Origin: Deltaproteobacteria bacterium
GTDB taxonomy: Bacteria; JADJOY01
Direction of reading: 5' to 3'
DNA: 64,000 nt
Assembly (NCBI GenBank): GCA_016713535.1
Contig: JADJOY010000016.1
Span: 124,001-188,000 of the forward strand
How positions within the stretch are numbered: the stretch's first letter is position 1; every line of letters begins with the position of its first letter. This document shows positions 1 to 7,955 of the stretch, one piece after another. The position numbers were made by a program, and so were the translations under genes. The notes under the pieces are model-generated. The model was not told the DNA's origin, ran no database searches, and worked only from the letters and a program-made list of their open reading frames with translations.

Positions 1-617
1 CCGAGGACTCGCTCGAGGTCGTGGACCGCGGGGTGCGCCGGACCGACACGTTTCAAGGCGAGCTGGGCGTGGCCCATCATCACCGCGAGCAGGTTGTTGA
101 GGTCGTGAGCGACGCCGCCCGCGAGGACCGCGAGGCTCTCGGCCTTCTGGCTGCGGCGCAGCCGCTCGGCGGTGAGGCGCCGCTGGGTGATGTCGCGCTG
201 CGTGCCCCACGCTCGCCACAGCAGTCCGTCGTGAACGGTGCCGACGAGGTTGTTGGCGAAGACCTTGGGCGCGCCATCGCGGTCGATCTCGTGGGACTCG
301 GCGTCGGTGAGGCGGTACCCGGAGCGCACGAAGGCGCGCAGGTACTCGACGTTGTGCGGGTCCTCGGGTGGCAGGAGCTGCTCGATCCGGGCGCCGATCA
401 GCAGGCTCGGATCATCGAACCCATACATCCGCGCCATCGCGACGTTGGCGTCCCCGAGGTAGCCGCGCTCGAACATGAGCCGTACCTGGTCCTCGACGGA
501 GAGCGAGGTCGGGATCGGCTCGTCGAGGTCGGCGCACCACAGCCCCTCGGCGCTCTGCTCGAAGAGGGCGCGGTAGCGTTCGTCGAGGGTCGCGGGATCG
601 CGATCGTACGGGCTCAT
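1..617 (-). CDS. PAS-domain sensor histidine kinase, 3' part cut by window edge
   Basis: Reading the reverse strand from ATG at 615-617 gives an open frame that runs off the left edge (about 205 residues visible). Residues about 10-145 look like a PAS sensor: they contain an ALFEQSAEGLW start, and end with the RDITQRRLTAERL linker typical after PAS/PAC. The dimerisation/phosphoacceptor segment follows with AGGVAHDLNNLL, placing the phosphorylated His near residue 171. This H-box type is usual in kinases with a C-terminal receiver, but the ATPase domain lies outside the window. No transmembrane segment is visible, so a soluble cytoplasmic sensor is likely. It points away from the next gene. 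The ligand is unknown. Family call is firm; the output is not visible. Confidence 0.85.
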   Translation of the reverse strand, partial: MSPYDRDPATLDERYRALFEQSAEGLWCADLDEPIPTSLSVEDQVRLMFERGYLGDANVAMARMYGFDDPSLLIGARIEQLLPPEDPHNVEYLRAFVRSGYRLTDAESHEIDRDGAPKVFANNLVGTVHDGLLWRAWGTQRDITQRRLTAERLRRSQKAESLAVLAGGVAHDLNNLLAVMMGHAQLALKRVGPAHPAVHDLERVL

Positions 618-954
618 GGACCGGTGGCGGTCGCAGGCGGGGATCCGACACGAGGCCTCGCTCGTCTTAACAAACTCGCGCCGACAAGTGGACCCCGCGC
701 GCTCGATAGCGGGCTCCGGCGCTGCGCGACCGTTCGGGGACCGAGCGGAGGCGCGCCACCGCTCGCCCCCCGGCAAATGTTGCCGTTCGAGGCGAGGCCC
801 CGAGCTCACCGACCGGTCGTGGGGCGGCCGCGAGGCCCGCATTTTCGGATCGCGCCCGGTTCGCCGCGGGAGGCATCGCGGTTGCTTAGGAGGCGAACGG
901 CCACGGTAGGCGCTCGGCGATCCCCCTCCGACGCGATCGCCCCGAGAGGACATC
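618..954. other. Intergenic region, no gene seen
   Basis: This 337-bp space separates the divergent kinase and the small protein at 955, so it should hold both promoters. No convincing -35/-10 pair or operator could be picked out. Open frames crossing it have no recognisable protein sequence. Confidence 0.5.
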
Positions 955-1497
955 ATGACGATCCACGGCATCCGCAACGGCTCCCCCGAGATCACGCGCA
1001 CCGGCGCCTTCGACACCAGCCGGGGCACGAGCGGCAACTTCACGGACATCGTGAGCGGGACCCGCGACGCGTTCACCCGCACGTCGAGCGCGGTCGACGC
1101 AGACGGCAACACGCTCGTCAGCCGCATCACCGACGTGACGCGGAACGAGGACGGAACCCTGTCGTTCACCTCGACCATCCAGGGCGCGGACGGTGCGTCG
1201 TTCACCCGCGAAGGCACCATCGAGCGCACCGAGGCCGGCACCTACACCGCACGCGGCACGCTCACCGGTCAGGACGGCGCGACCTTCGAGTTCACCAGCA
1301 CCGTGAACGCCGCCGACGGCCAGCGCGACGTCTCCACCGAGATCGCGAAGGATGGCGAGGCGATCGCGAGCGTCGCCACCAGCACCGTGCGTGGAGACGA
1401 CGGGCTCACCCGCACCAACACGGTCACCGGCGCAGGCGAGCAGAGCAAGAGTCGCTCGAGGACCATCCACGTCACCGGGCTCGACGTCCACGTCTGA
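955..1497 (+). CDS. Hypothetical protein rich in Thr, Ser and Gly
   Basis: A 180-residue protein preceded by GAGAGGA six bases before ATG, so the start is well supported. It is dominated by alternating Thr/Ser/Asp/Gly strands such as SFTSTIQGADG and FEFTSTVNAADG, suggesting a small beta-solenoid or beta-sandwich with loose repeats of about 30 residues. There is no signal peptide, membrane helix or Cys. I do not recognise the family. It stands alone, with a repeat cluster directly downstream. Function unknown. Confidence 0.6.
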   Translation: MTIHGIRNGSPEITRTGAFDTSRGTSGNFTDIVSGTRDAFTRTSSAVDADGNTLVSRITDVTRNEDGTLSFTSTIQGADGASFTREGTIERTEAGTYTARGTLTGQDGATFEFTSTVNAADGQRDVSTEIAKDGEAIASVATSTVRGDDGLTRTNTVTGAGEQSKSRSRTIHVTGLDVHV

Positions 1498-1504
1498 GTT
1501 TTTC

Positions 1505-1557
1505 GGGGGGCTGTTCAAGCCCCCCGCCCGCCTGGAGGGCGGCGCTCCGTCGCCGCC
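1505..1557. repeat. Two adjacent hairpins of dispersed repeat family
   Basis: The first hairpin pairs GGGGGGCT (1505-1512) with AGCCCCCC (1518-1525) across loop GTTCA. The second pairs GGCGGCG (1538-1544) with CGCCGCC (1551-1557) across loop CTCCGT, and is preceded by GGAG. Both types recur elsewhere (32722-32746 for the first; 10462, 22018, 49401 and 62664 for the second). They begin eight bases after a stop codon and could also terminate transcription, although the T-run lies before rather than after the first stem. Confidence 0.8.
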
Positions 1558-1606
1558 GCCCGGCACGGCCCACCGAGGCTCTCGCTTCGCTCGTGGGGTC
1601 GCGCCG

Positions 1607-1756
1607 AGGCTGTGAATCTTGCGATCTGGGTCGCTCAGGGAAGCCGCTTGGGCCCGGCGACGGGGGATGGAACCCCCGTCGCTACGATCCTTCTCGTCGC
1701 GCGGGGGGCTCCGTCCCCCCGCGGCGCTTCGCTCCCGCTCGATTGCTTCACAGGCT
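1607..1756. repeat. 150-bp terminal-inverted-repeat element, copy A (MITE-like)
   Basis: The element is bounded by AGGCTGTGAA (1607-1616) and TTCACAGGCT (1747-1756), inverted repeats with one mismatch. Inside are two hairpins: a perfect 10-bp stem at 1657-1682 with loop ATGGAA, and a GC stem at 1701-1722 with loop CTCCGT. A second element of exactly 150 bp with the same ends and interior order lies at 42727-42876. It has no coding capacity. Copy A ends two bases from the stop codon of the gene at 1759. Confidence 0.85.
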
Positions 1757-1758
1757 CG

Positions 1759-2124
1759 CTAGACCTTGGGCGTCATCCAGCCGGCGATCGAGAGCAGCAC
1801 GATCCCCGCCGCCCAGGTCGCCAGATAGGCGACCAGCCCGATCGCGTTCGGCGCGTACTTCCAGCGCAGCCGGTGCGGCCACCCGGGCTTGAGCGCCAGG
1901 AACGCCATCGCCGAGGACGCGGGGAAGAGGAAGCCCGGGATCGAGAGGTCACGGGTGGTGCGCGTGGTGGCGATCGCCGTCACGTACAGGCACGCGGCCG
2001 CGATCGCGAGCGCCGCCACCACCCACGCCGCCCACCACTTGCTCGTCCGCTCGCGGACCGCGAGGCCTGGGATCAGGAGCGGCGCGATCACCAGCGTCGC
2101 GATCTTGACGATCAGCTCTCCCAC
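1759..2124 (-). CDS. Small integral membrane protein, unknown family
   Basis: A 121-residue protein with four hydrophobic segments (about residues 4-22, 30-52, 62-80 and 94-115) separated by short basic loops such as RERTSKWW and KPGWPHRLRWKY. No catalytic motif is visible. It is transcribed leftwards, and its stop codon abuts repeat element copy A. The TPR gene starting at 3439 runs the same way about 80 bp upstream, so the two may share a transcript. Function is unknown; a small inner-membrane protein is all that can be supported. Confidence 0.6.
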   Translation of the reverse strand: MGELIVKIATLVIAPLLIPGLAVRERTSKWWAAWVVAALAIAAACLYVTAIATTRTTRDLSIPGFLFPASSAMAFLALKPGWPHRLRWKYAPNAIGLVAYLATWAAGIVLLSIAGWMTPKV

Positions 2125-2200
2125 GGCTCACGGCCCCCGGCGGATCAGCGACACGGTCGGCGGCTCACGGTCGACGCGGCGCGCTCGGCGAAGCGCGGGC

Positions 2201-3439
2201 TCAGGGCTCGCCGAGGGCCGCGCGCATCTCGCGAGCGCGGAACGAGTACGGGTCGTTGAGCAGCGACATGCGGAAGTTGGCGCGCATCTTCTCGGTGTCG
2301 CCGAGCCCGGCGTAGGCCATGCCGATCCGGTAGTAGACGTCGCCGACGTGCGCGAACCCTTTGTACTGCGTGGTCAGCGCCGACACCAGCGACATGATCG
2401 ACTCCTCGTAGCGCCCCTCGGCGAGAAGGATCTCGCCGTCGACGTAGTACCAGAGCGGCTCGGCCGCCGCGTTGGCGAGCCGATCCTGCTCGCCGAACAG
2501 CGCCTTGGCGCGGTCGTAGTAAGCGCGCGCTACCTGGACGTCGCCGCCGCTCGAGCTCGCGATCGCGTCGGACACCGCCACCGCCTCGTGCCAGTCGCCG
2601 ATGGCGTCGGGCGAGCGGTCGCCATAGCGCGCGCCGATCGCCTGGGCGGCGCGCTCGTAGATCGCCGGGTTCTCCTCGCGCGCGGCCTTCATCTCCGCGA
2701 CCGCCGCCTCGTAGAGCGGGCTCTCGGGCTGGTTGGCCGCGGCGCGCTCGGCCCAGGTGAGCGCTTCCTCGAGGTCGCCCTCGTGGTAGTACGAGATCCC
2801 GAGCTCGAGCTTCGAGCGGTGGTCGTCGGGATCGGCGACCAGCAACCGCTTGTACACCTCGATCGCCTCCGCGCTCTCGCCGGTCACGAGCAAGCTGCCC
2901 GCGAGCGCCTTGCGCAGCGGCACCACGTCGTCGGTGATCATCCCCTTGGCTTCGAGCTCCTTCAGCCCGTCGCGGACGCCCATCAGGTCCTTGCGCTCGA
3001 GCGCAGCGTGCATGCGATCGAAGATCCGCTGCCGCTCCATGTCCCACACCTGACGGCTGCCGGGCTCCTCGGGCGGACGGACGCGCTCCTGGCGCACCCC
3101 CGCGAGTGCCTCGGCCATCGTGAGCGGCTTCTTGTTCGCCCCCTTGCGCGCCTTGACGCGCTGGCGCGACCCCGCGTCGCCGCTCGCTCGAGCCGCTCCG
3201 CGCCCCGCCGCTCCCACGCTGCGAGCACCGTCCCCCGCGCCGCCGGTGAGGCCCGCGAGCGCGCGGCCGAGGTCGGTGAACGCTGCCGCGAACGCCAGCG
3301 CCAGTACCGCGACGACCGCCACCCCCGCGACGATCCACGGCACCCGCCGCGAGCGGCGCCGCCGCGCGACCACGCGCGATGAGGGTCGGCCGCGAACGGC
3401 GGCGGATGGGCGGTCGAGCGGCGCGGTCACGTTCGGCAT
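2201..3439 (-). CDS. Membrane-anchored TPR-repeat protein
   Basis: A 412-residue protein. An Arg-rich N-terminus (residues 20-33) is followed by one hydrophobic helix (about 34-56, [20 protein letters not shown]), which suggests a signal-anchor with the remainder outside the cytoplasm. Residues about 130-410 are helical repeats of TPR type, seen in segments like [18 protein letters not shown] and [17 protein letters not shown]. Such proteins act as scaffolds; no enzyme motif is present. It is divergent from ccr, and the 200-bp space between them probably carries both promoters. The ATG at 3439 is the first in frame; a start just before the basic stretch is also possible. Confidence 0.75.
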   Translation of the reverse strand: MPNVTAPLDRPSAAVRGRPSSRVVARRRRSRRVPWIVAGVAVVAVLALAFAAAFTDLGRALAGLTGGAGDGARSVGAAGRGAARASGDAGSRQRVKARKGANKKPLTMAEALAGVRQERVRPPEEPGSRQVWDMERQRIFDRMHAALERKDLMGVRDGLKELEAKGMITDDVVPLRKALAGSLLVTGESAEAIEVYKRLLVADPDDHRSKLELGISYYHEGDLEEALTWAERAAANQPESPLYEAAVAEMKAAREENPAIYERAAQAIGARYGDRSPDAIGDWHEAVAVSDAIASSSGGDVQVARAYYDRAKALFGEQDRLANAAAEPLWYYVDGEILLAEGRYEESIMSLVSALTTQYKGFAHVGDVYYRIGMAYAGLGDTEKMRANFRMSLLNDPYSFRAREMRAALGEP

Positions 3440-3643
3440 CCGTCCGGAGCGACCCTAGCCCCATCCGCATTCCCAGCACAACGGCAGGCGAGAAAGCGAG
3501 CCGCCTCGGCGCTCCGCCCGCAGCGGCGCGCACGCATCGGCCGAAGCGCGCCCGGCTTGCCCGCCCGCAGCCTCGCCCGCTACCCTCCGCGCTCCCCGAA
3601 CGTACCGGAAACGTTCCACGAATCGCATCAGGAGAGCCGCGCC

Positions 3644-4897
3644 ATGGCCAAGGATCTCTACGAGCTCGGAGAGCAGCCCCCGGTCGGCGAAGTGCCGGCC
3701 AAGATGAACGCCTGGCTGATCCGTCAGGACCGCTTCGGCGTCCCCACCAAGGCCTTCCAGAAGGAAGTCATCGACGTGCCGCCAGTCGCGGACGACGAGG
3801 TGCTCGTCTACGTGATGGCCGCGGGTGTCAACTACAACAACGTGTGGGCCGCGCTCGGCATCCCGGTCGACGTGATCGGCGCGCGCAACAAGGCCGGCGA
3901 GCCCGAGCCCTTCCACATCGGCGGCTCGGACGCGAGCGGTGTCGTCTACAAGGTCGGCAAGGACGTCACCAATGTGAAGGTGGGTGACGAGGTCGTCGTC
4001 CACTGCGGCTCGTGGAGCCGCGACTGCCCGAGCGTCAAGGCGGGCGTCGACCCGATGTACTCGCCGACCTTCCGCATCTGGGGCTACGAGACCAACTGGG
4101 GGAGCTTCGCCCAGTTCACCAAGGTGCAGGCGCACCAGTGCCTGCCGCGCCCCAAGCACCTGAGCTGGGAGGCGTCGGCGGCCTACATGCTGGTCGGCGC
4201 GACGGCGTACCGAATGTTGCTCGGCTGGCCGGAGCACGCGGTGCGCGCCAACGACGTGGTGCTGGTGTGGGGTGGCGCGGGCGGCCTCGGCTCGATGGCG
4301 ATCCAGATCGCGCGCGCCAAGGGTGCCATCCCGATCGCGGTGATCTCGTCCGACGACAAGACCGAGTACTGCAAGCAGCTCGGCGCCAAGGGCTGCATCA
4401 ACCGCAAGGCGTTCAGCCACTGGGGCATGCTGCCGCACTGGAAGGACACCGAGAAGTACAACGTGTGGCTCAAGGGCGTGCGCGGCTTCGGCAAGGCGAT
4501 CTGGGACGTGCTGGGCGAGAAGCGCAGCCCGCGGATCGTCTTCGAGCATCCGGGCGAGGACACCATCCCGACCTCGATCTTCGTGTGCGACACCGGCGGC
4601 ATGGTGGTGATCTGCGCCGGCACCACCGGCTACAACGCGACCGTCGACCTGCGCTACCACTGGATGCGCCAGAAGCGGCTGCAGGGCTCGCACTTCGCGA
4701 ACGACGTGCAGTCCGAGGGGCTCAACGATCTGGTGCTCGCGGGCCAGGTGGATCCGTGCCTGTCGCGCACCTTCACGTGGGAGGAGCTGCCGCTCGCCCA
4801 CCAGCTCATGCACGACAACAAGCACCCGCACGGCAACATGTCGATCCTGGTGGGCGCCACCACGACCGGCACGGGAGCGACCGCGGCCAAGCCGTGA
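3644..4897 (+). CDS. ccr: Crotonyl-CoA carboxylase/reductase
   Basis: A 417-residue medium-chain dehydrogenase-type enzyme that reductively carboxylates crotonyl-CoA to ethylmalonyl-CoA with NADPH and CO2. It is the key step of the ethylmalonyl-CoA pathway and a source of extender units. Family features are the N-terminal [10 protein letters not shown] segment, [12 protein letters not shown], the nucleotide-binding [18 protein letters not shown], and GSHFAN near the end, all typical of Ccr. The ATG at 3644 is chosen because AGGAGA lies nine bases upstream and the family N-terminus (AKDLYELGE) follows directly; the frame opens 87 bases earlier. It is monocistronic, with a strong terminator after it. 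A MaoC-type hydratase is encoded about 38 kb away. Confidence 0.96.
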   Translation: MAKDLYELGEQPPVGEVPAKMNAWLIRQDRFGVPTKAFQKEVIDVPPVADDEVLVYVMAAGVNYNNVWAALGIPVDVIGARNKAGEPEPFHIGGSDASGVVYKVGKDVTNVKVGDEVVVHCGSWSRDCPSVKAGVDPMYSPTFRIWGYETNWGSFAQFTKVQAHQCLPRPKHLSWEASAAYMLVGATAYRMLLGWPEHAVRANDVVLVWGGAGGLGSMAIQIARAKGAIPIAVISSDDKTEYCKQLGAKGCINRKAFSHWGMLPHWKDTEKYNVWLKGVRGFGKAIWDVLGEKRSPRIVFEHPGEDTIPTSIFVCDTGGMVVICAGTTGYNATVDLRYHWMRQKRLQGSHFANDVQSEGLNDLVLAGQVDPCLSRTFTWEELPLAHQLMHDNKHPHGNMSILVGATTTGTGATAAKP

Positions 4898-4935
4898 GCG
4901 CATGACGATCGTGGACGCCGCTCGCGGCGCGCGCG

Positions 4936-4966
4936 AACGGGCGGCCCCAGCGGGCCGCCCGTTTTT
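4936..4966 (+). terminator. Intrinsic terminator after ccr
   Basis: A perfect 12-bp stem, AACGGGCGGCCC (4936-4947) paired with GGGCCGCCCGTT (4952-4963), has a CAGC loop and runs into a T tract. It begins 39 bp after the ccr stop. Confidence 0.92.
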
Positions 4967-5114
4967 CGTTGCGGGCCGCCGACTCGAGGCGTGCCCGGGG
5001 ATCTCCCATCCCCACACCAGCGCGCTCAGGGAGGGTTTTTCGCTGGTTGGTTTGCGGGGCGGCGCGGTGTATTGAGCCCCATGCGCGGGTAGCCGCCGAA
5101 GCCGCGCCTCGCCC

Positions 5115-7310
5115 ATGCACACCACCCTCAACCTGATCCTGCAGGTCGCCGTGATCATCTCGGTGGCGCGGCTCGTGGGGCTGGTGTTTCGCATGTTCCA
5201 CCAGCCGCAGGTGATCGGCGAGATGGCCGCCGGCATCCTCCTCGGACCGAGCTTCCTGGGTTGGCTCGCGCCCGACTGGCAGGCGGTGCTCTTCCCGCCC
5301 GACCGGCTCGGCTACCTCCACTCGCTCAGCCAGCTCGGCGTGCTGCTGTTCATGTTCCTGGTCGGGCTGGAGCTCGAGCCCAAGCACCTGGTGGGGCGCG
5401 GGCGCACGGCGCTCGTCACCAGCGCGGCGAGCATCGTGGTGCCGTTCGTGCTGGGGTCGCTGCTCGCGCTCGCCCTCTTCCACTCGTTCGCGCCGGCGGG
5501 TGCCAGGCTCTTGAGCTTCACGCTCTTCATGGGCGCGGCGATGAGCGTCACCGCGTTTCCTGTGCTGGCGCGGATCCTCTCGGAGCGCGGGCTCACCCGC
5601 ACCAAGATGGGCTCGCTGGCGATCGCGTGCGCCGCGGTCGCGGACGTCGCGGCGTGGTGCATCCTCGCCGCGGTCGTGACCCTCGCGCGCGCCGAAGGCG
5701 ATCCGTCGCACTTCGGCGCGATCGTCGGCGGCACGGCGTTCTACCTGGTGTGCATGCTGACGATCGTGCGGCGCCTGGCGCGCCGCATCGAGGTCTTCTA
5801 CCGCAACCGCGGGCGGGTCATCACCCAGGACCTGCTCGCGTTCGTGCTGCTGCTCTTCCTGACCTCGGCGTGGATCACCGAGTGGCTCGGCATCCACGCG
5901 CTCTTCGGTGCCTTCCTGCTCGGGGCGGTGCTGCCCAAGGATCCCGGCTTCGTGCGCGCCCTGCGCGACAAGCTCGAGGACCTCACGGTGGTGTTCCTGC
6001 TGCCGCTCTTCTTCGCCGACGCGGGCCTGCGCACCCACCTCGGGCTGCTCTCGGGCGCCGGGACGTGGCTCGCGTTCGCGCTCATCATGATCGTGGCGGT
6101 GGGCGGCAAGCTCGGCGGCACCGCCCTCGGCGCGCGCCGCATGGGGCTCTCGTGGCGCGAGTCAACGGCGATCGGCGTGCTCATGAACACGCGCGGGCTG
6201 ATGGAGCTCGTGATCCTCACCATCGGGCTCGAGCTCGGGATCCTCTCCCCCGCGCTGTTCGCGATGATGATCCTCATGGCGCTGACCACCACCGTGATGA
6301 CCACGCCGGTGCTCGAGCGGGTCTATCCCGCCGAGCTCATCCGCCGCGAGGTCGTGGGTGGGCCGGAGGTCGACGGCTACTCGATCCTGATCCCGGTGTC
6401 GCTGCCGTCGGCGGGGCCAGACCTCGTGCACCTGGCCGCCACGCTCGCGCGCGGCTCGTCGGGCGGGCAGATCTACGCGCTCCACCTGGCGCGCGCCAGC
6501 GAGCAGTCGTTCTTCGACGCGTCGGTGACGCCGGCGGGACGCGCCAGCCTGGCGCCCCTCGAGCCGCTTCTGCGCGCCGCCACGAACGACGCCGTGGAGG
6601 TCCAGCCGCTCGCCTTCGTGAGTCGCGAGCCGGGCGCCGACATCACCGCGGTCGCTCACGCCAAGGGCGCCCGTCTGATCCTGATGGGCTGGCACAAGCC
6701 GGTCCTGAGCCAGAGCATCCTCGGCGGCACCGTGAACCAGGTCATGCGCGAGGCTCGCTGCGACGTGGCGGTGTACGTGCGGCGGCGCTTCGAGCCGGTG
6801 CGACGCGTGCTGGTGCCGTACCGCGGTGTGCACGACCGCGGCGCCCTCGACCTCGCGCGGCGCATGGCGAAGGGCGCCGCGGCACCGTCCGCGGCCGGTC
6901 AGCAGAGCTTCGCGTGGACCTCACCACACGTGACGATCCTCCACTTCGTGATGCCCGGCGACCGCCCCGTGCGCGAGCGCGAGCGCGCCGGATTGCGCTC
7001 CGCGGCGACCGCGTTCGAGTCCGAAGGGATCGAGCTCAAGGTGATCGAGACCGCGAGCCCCCTCGACGAGGCGGTGGCCGAGGCTCGCCGCGGCTACGAC
7101 CTGGTGGTGGTCGGAGTGTCGGAGGACTGGGGGCTCGAGCCCAACCTCTTCTCGAGCCGCCACGAGCGTTTCGCCGCCGAATGTCCGGCCTCGCTGCTGA
7201 TCGTGCGCCGATACGAGCGCGGCGAGGCGACCACCGAGTCGATCGAGCGCTCCGGTACCCGCGAGGTGCATGAGCGCGGCTCGAAGGTGGCCCCGACACG
7301 CGTCGCGTGA
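5115..7310 (+). CDS. CPA2-family cation/proton antiporter with Usp domains
   Basis: A 731-residue protein. Residues 1-400 form a Na+/H+ exchanger core with about 12-13 helices, including QPQVIGEMAAGILLGPSFLG, FMGAAMSVTAFPVLARIL and NTRGLMELVILTIGLELGI, all typical of the KefB/CPA2 group. The C-terminal 320 residues are soluble and resemble two universal-stress-protein domains (for example GARLILMGWHKPVLSQSILGG without the final residue block, and GYDLVVVGVSEDWGLEP). It probably exchanges Na+ or K+ for H+ at the inner membrane, with the cytoplasmic domains binding a nucleotide. A close paralog lies at 7956. No strong ribosome-binding site was seen before ATG 5115. Ion specificity is unknown. 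Confidence 0.9.
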   Translation: MHTTLNLILQVAVIISVARLVGLVFRMFHQPQVIGEMAAGILLGPSFLGWLAPDWQAVLFPPDRLGYLHSLSQLGVLLFMFLVGLELEPKHLVGRGRTALVTSAASIVVPFVLGSLLALALFHSFAPAGARLLSFTLFMGAAMSVTAFPVLARILSERGLTRTKMGSLAIACAAVADVAAWCILAAVVTLARAEGDPSHFGAIVGGTAFYLVCMLTIVRRLARRIEVFYRNRGRVITQDLLAFVLLLFLTSAWITEWLGIHALFGAFLLGAVLPKDPGFVRALRDKLEDLTVVFLLPLFFADAGLRTHLGLLSGAGTWLAFALIMIVAVGGKLGGTALGARRMGLSWRESTAIGVLMNTRGLMELVILTIGLELGILSPALFAMMILMALTTTVMTTPVLERVYPAELIRREVVGGPEVDGYSILIPVSLPSAGPDLVHLAATLARGSSGGQIYALHLARASEQSFFDASVTPAGRASLAPLEPLLRAATNDAVEVQPLAFVSREPGADITAVAHAKGARLILMGWHKPVLSQSILGGTVNQVMREARCDVAVYVRRRFEPVRRVLVPYRGVHDRGALDLARRMAKGAAAPSAAGQQSFAWTSPHVTILHFVMPGDRPVRERERAGLRSAATAFESEGIELKVIETASPLDEAVAEARRGYDLVVVGVSEDWGLEPNLFSSRHERFAAECPASLLIVRRYERGEATTESIERSGTREVHERGSKVAPTRVA

Positions 7311-7420
7311 CCGGTGTCCCAGGCCGCTCGACACGCGCCAGCGCGTGGTCGTCGTCACGCGTGGCGGGTAGAGTGGCCGCTTGCGCGGCTCGCCGCAGAG
7401 CCGCCACAGAAGGGGATCCG

Positions 7421-7918
7421 ATGGACAACACCTCGGACACCGCTCCCGGCCCGGCCCGGCCGCATGCGATGGCGCGCACGGTGCTCCTCTACCTCGGCCT
7501 GGTGGGGATCCCGGCACTCGGGGTCGCCGCCATCTTGCGCGCCGGCCACAGCATCACGCCGCCCATCTCCGTCGGTGGGAGGTGGGCGATCGAAACCGAC
7601 GCTGCGAGTGCGGCGGCGGTGCCCGATCTCGCGTCAGCGGCCGATGGCTCCGCGCCGACGCTCGTGATCGTGCAATCCGGCGTGCGCCTCGCGATGAACC
7701 TGGGCGAGTCTGGGCTCGCCACGAGCACCGCGAGACTCGACGGCAACCGCCTCACGGCCGCGCTCGCAAAGGGGGGGACCGCCCAGCTCGCCCTCGACGG
7801 TACCGTCACGAAGGCGAGCGGCTCGCCGCGGCTGACCGGCGAGCTGCGGCGGCTCGACTGCAGCTCGTGTCCGGGGGTGGACTTCTCCGCCGAGCGCGTG
7901 GCGGGACCGCACGGCTGA
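7421..7918 (+). CDS. Small membrane-anchored hypothetical protein between antiporters
   Basis: A 165-residue protein started at ATG 7421 because AGAAGGGG lies just upstream. The frame is open earlier but lacks sensible sequence. One hydrophobic helix covers about residues 20-40 (TVLLYLGLVGIPALGVAAIL). The rest looks like a small extracytoplasmic beta domain (GGRWAIETD, VIVQSGVRLAMNLGESG, LDCSSCPGVDFSAERV), with a CSSC pair near the C-terminus. It sits 110 bp after one antiporter and 37 bp before its paralog, so it is probably co-transcribed and may modulate them. No family was recognised. Confidence 0.7.
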   Translation: MDNTSDTAPGPARPHAMARTVLLYLGLVGIPALGVAAILRAGHSITPPISVGGRWAIETDAASAAAVPDLASAADGSAPTLVIVQSGVRLAMNLGESGLATSTARLDGNRLTAALAKGGTAQLALDGTVTKASGSPRLTGELRRLDCSSCPGVDFSAERVAGPHG

Positions 7919-7955
7919 CGCGAGCCGACCGCCGACCCCAGAAGGAAGAGCCTCC

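Noticed and set aside
1505-1525. Simple intrinsic terminator for the gene at 955
   Set aside because: The T-run precedes the stem, and the hairpin recurs as part of a repeat family, so a terminator role is secondary at best.
21-1892. 623-residue open frame on the plus strand
   Set aside because: It runs antisense through the histidine kinase and out of frame through the gene at 955, and has no domain sequence; typical of very GC-rich DNA.
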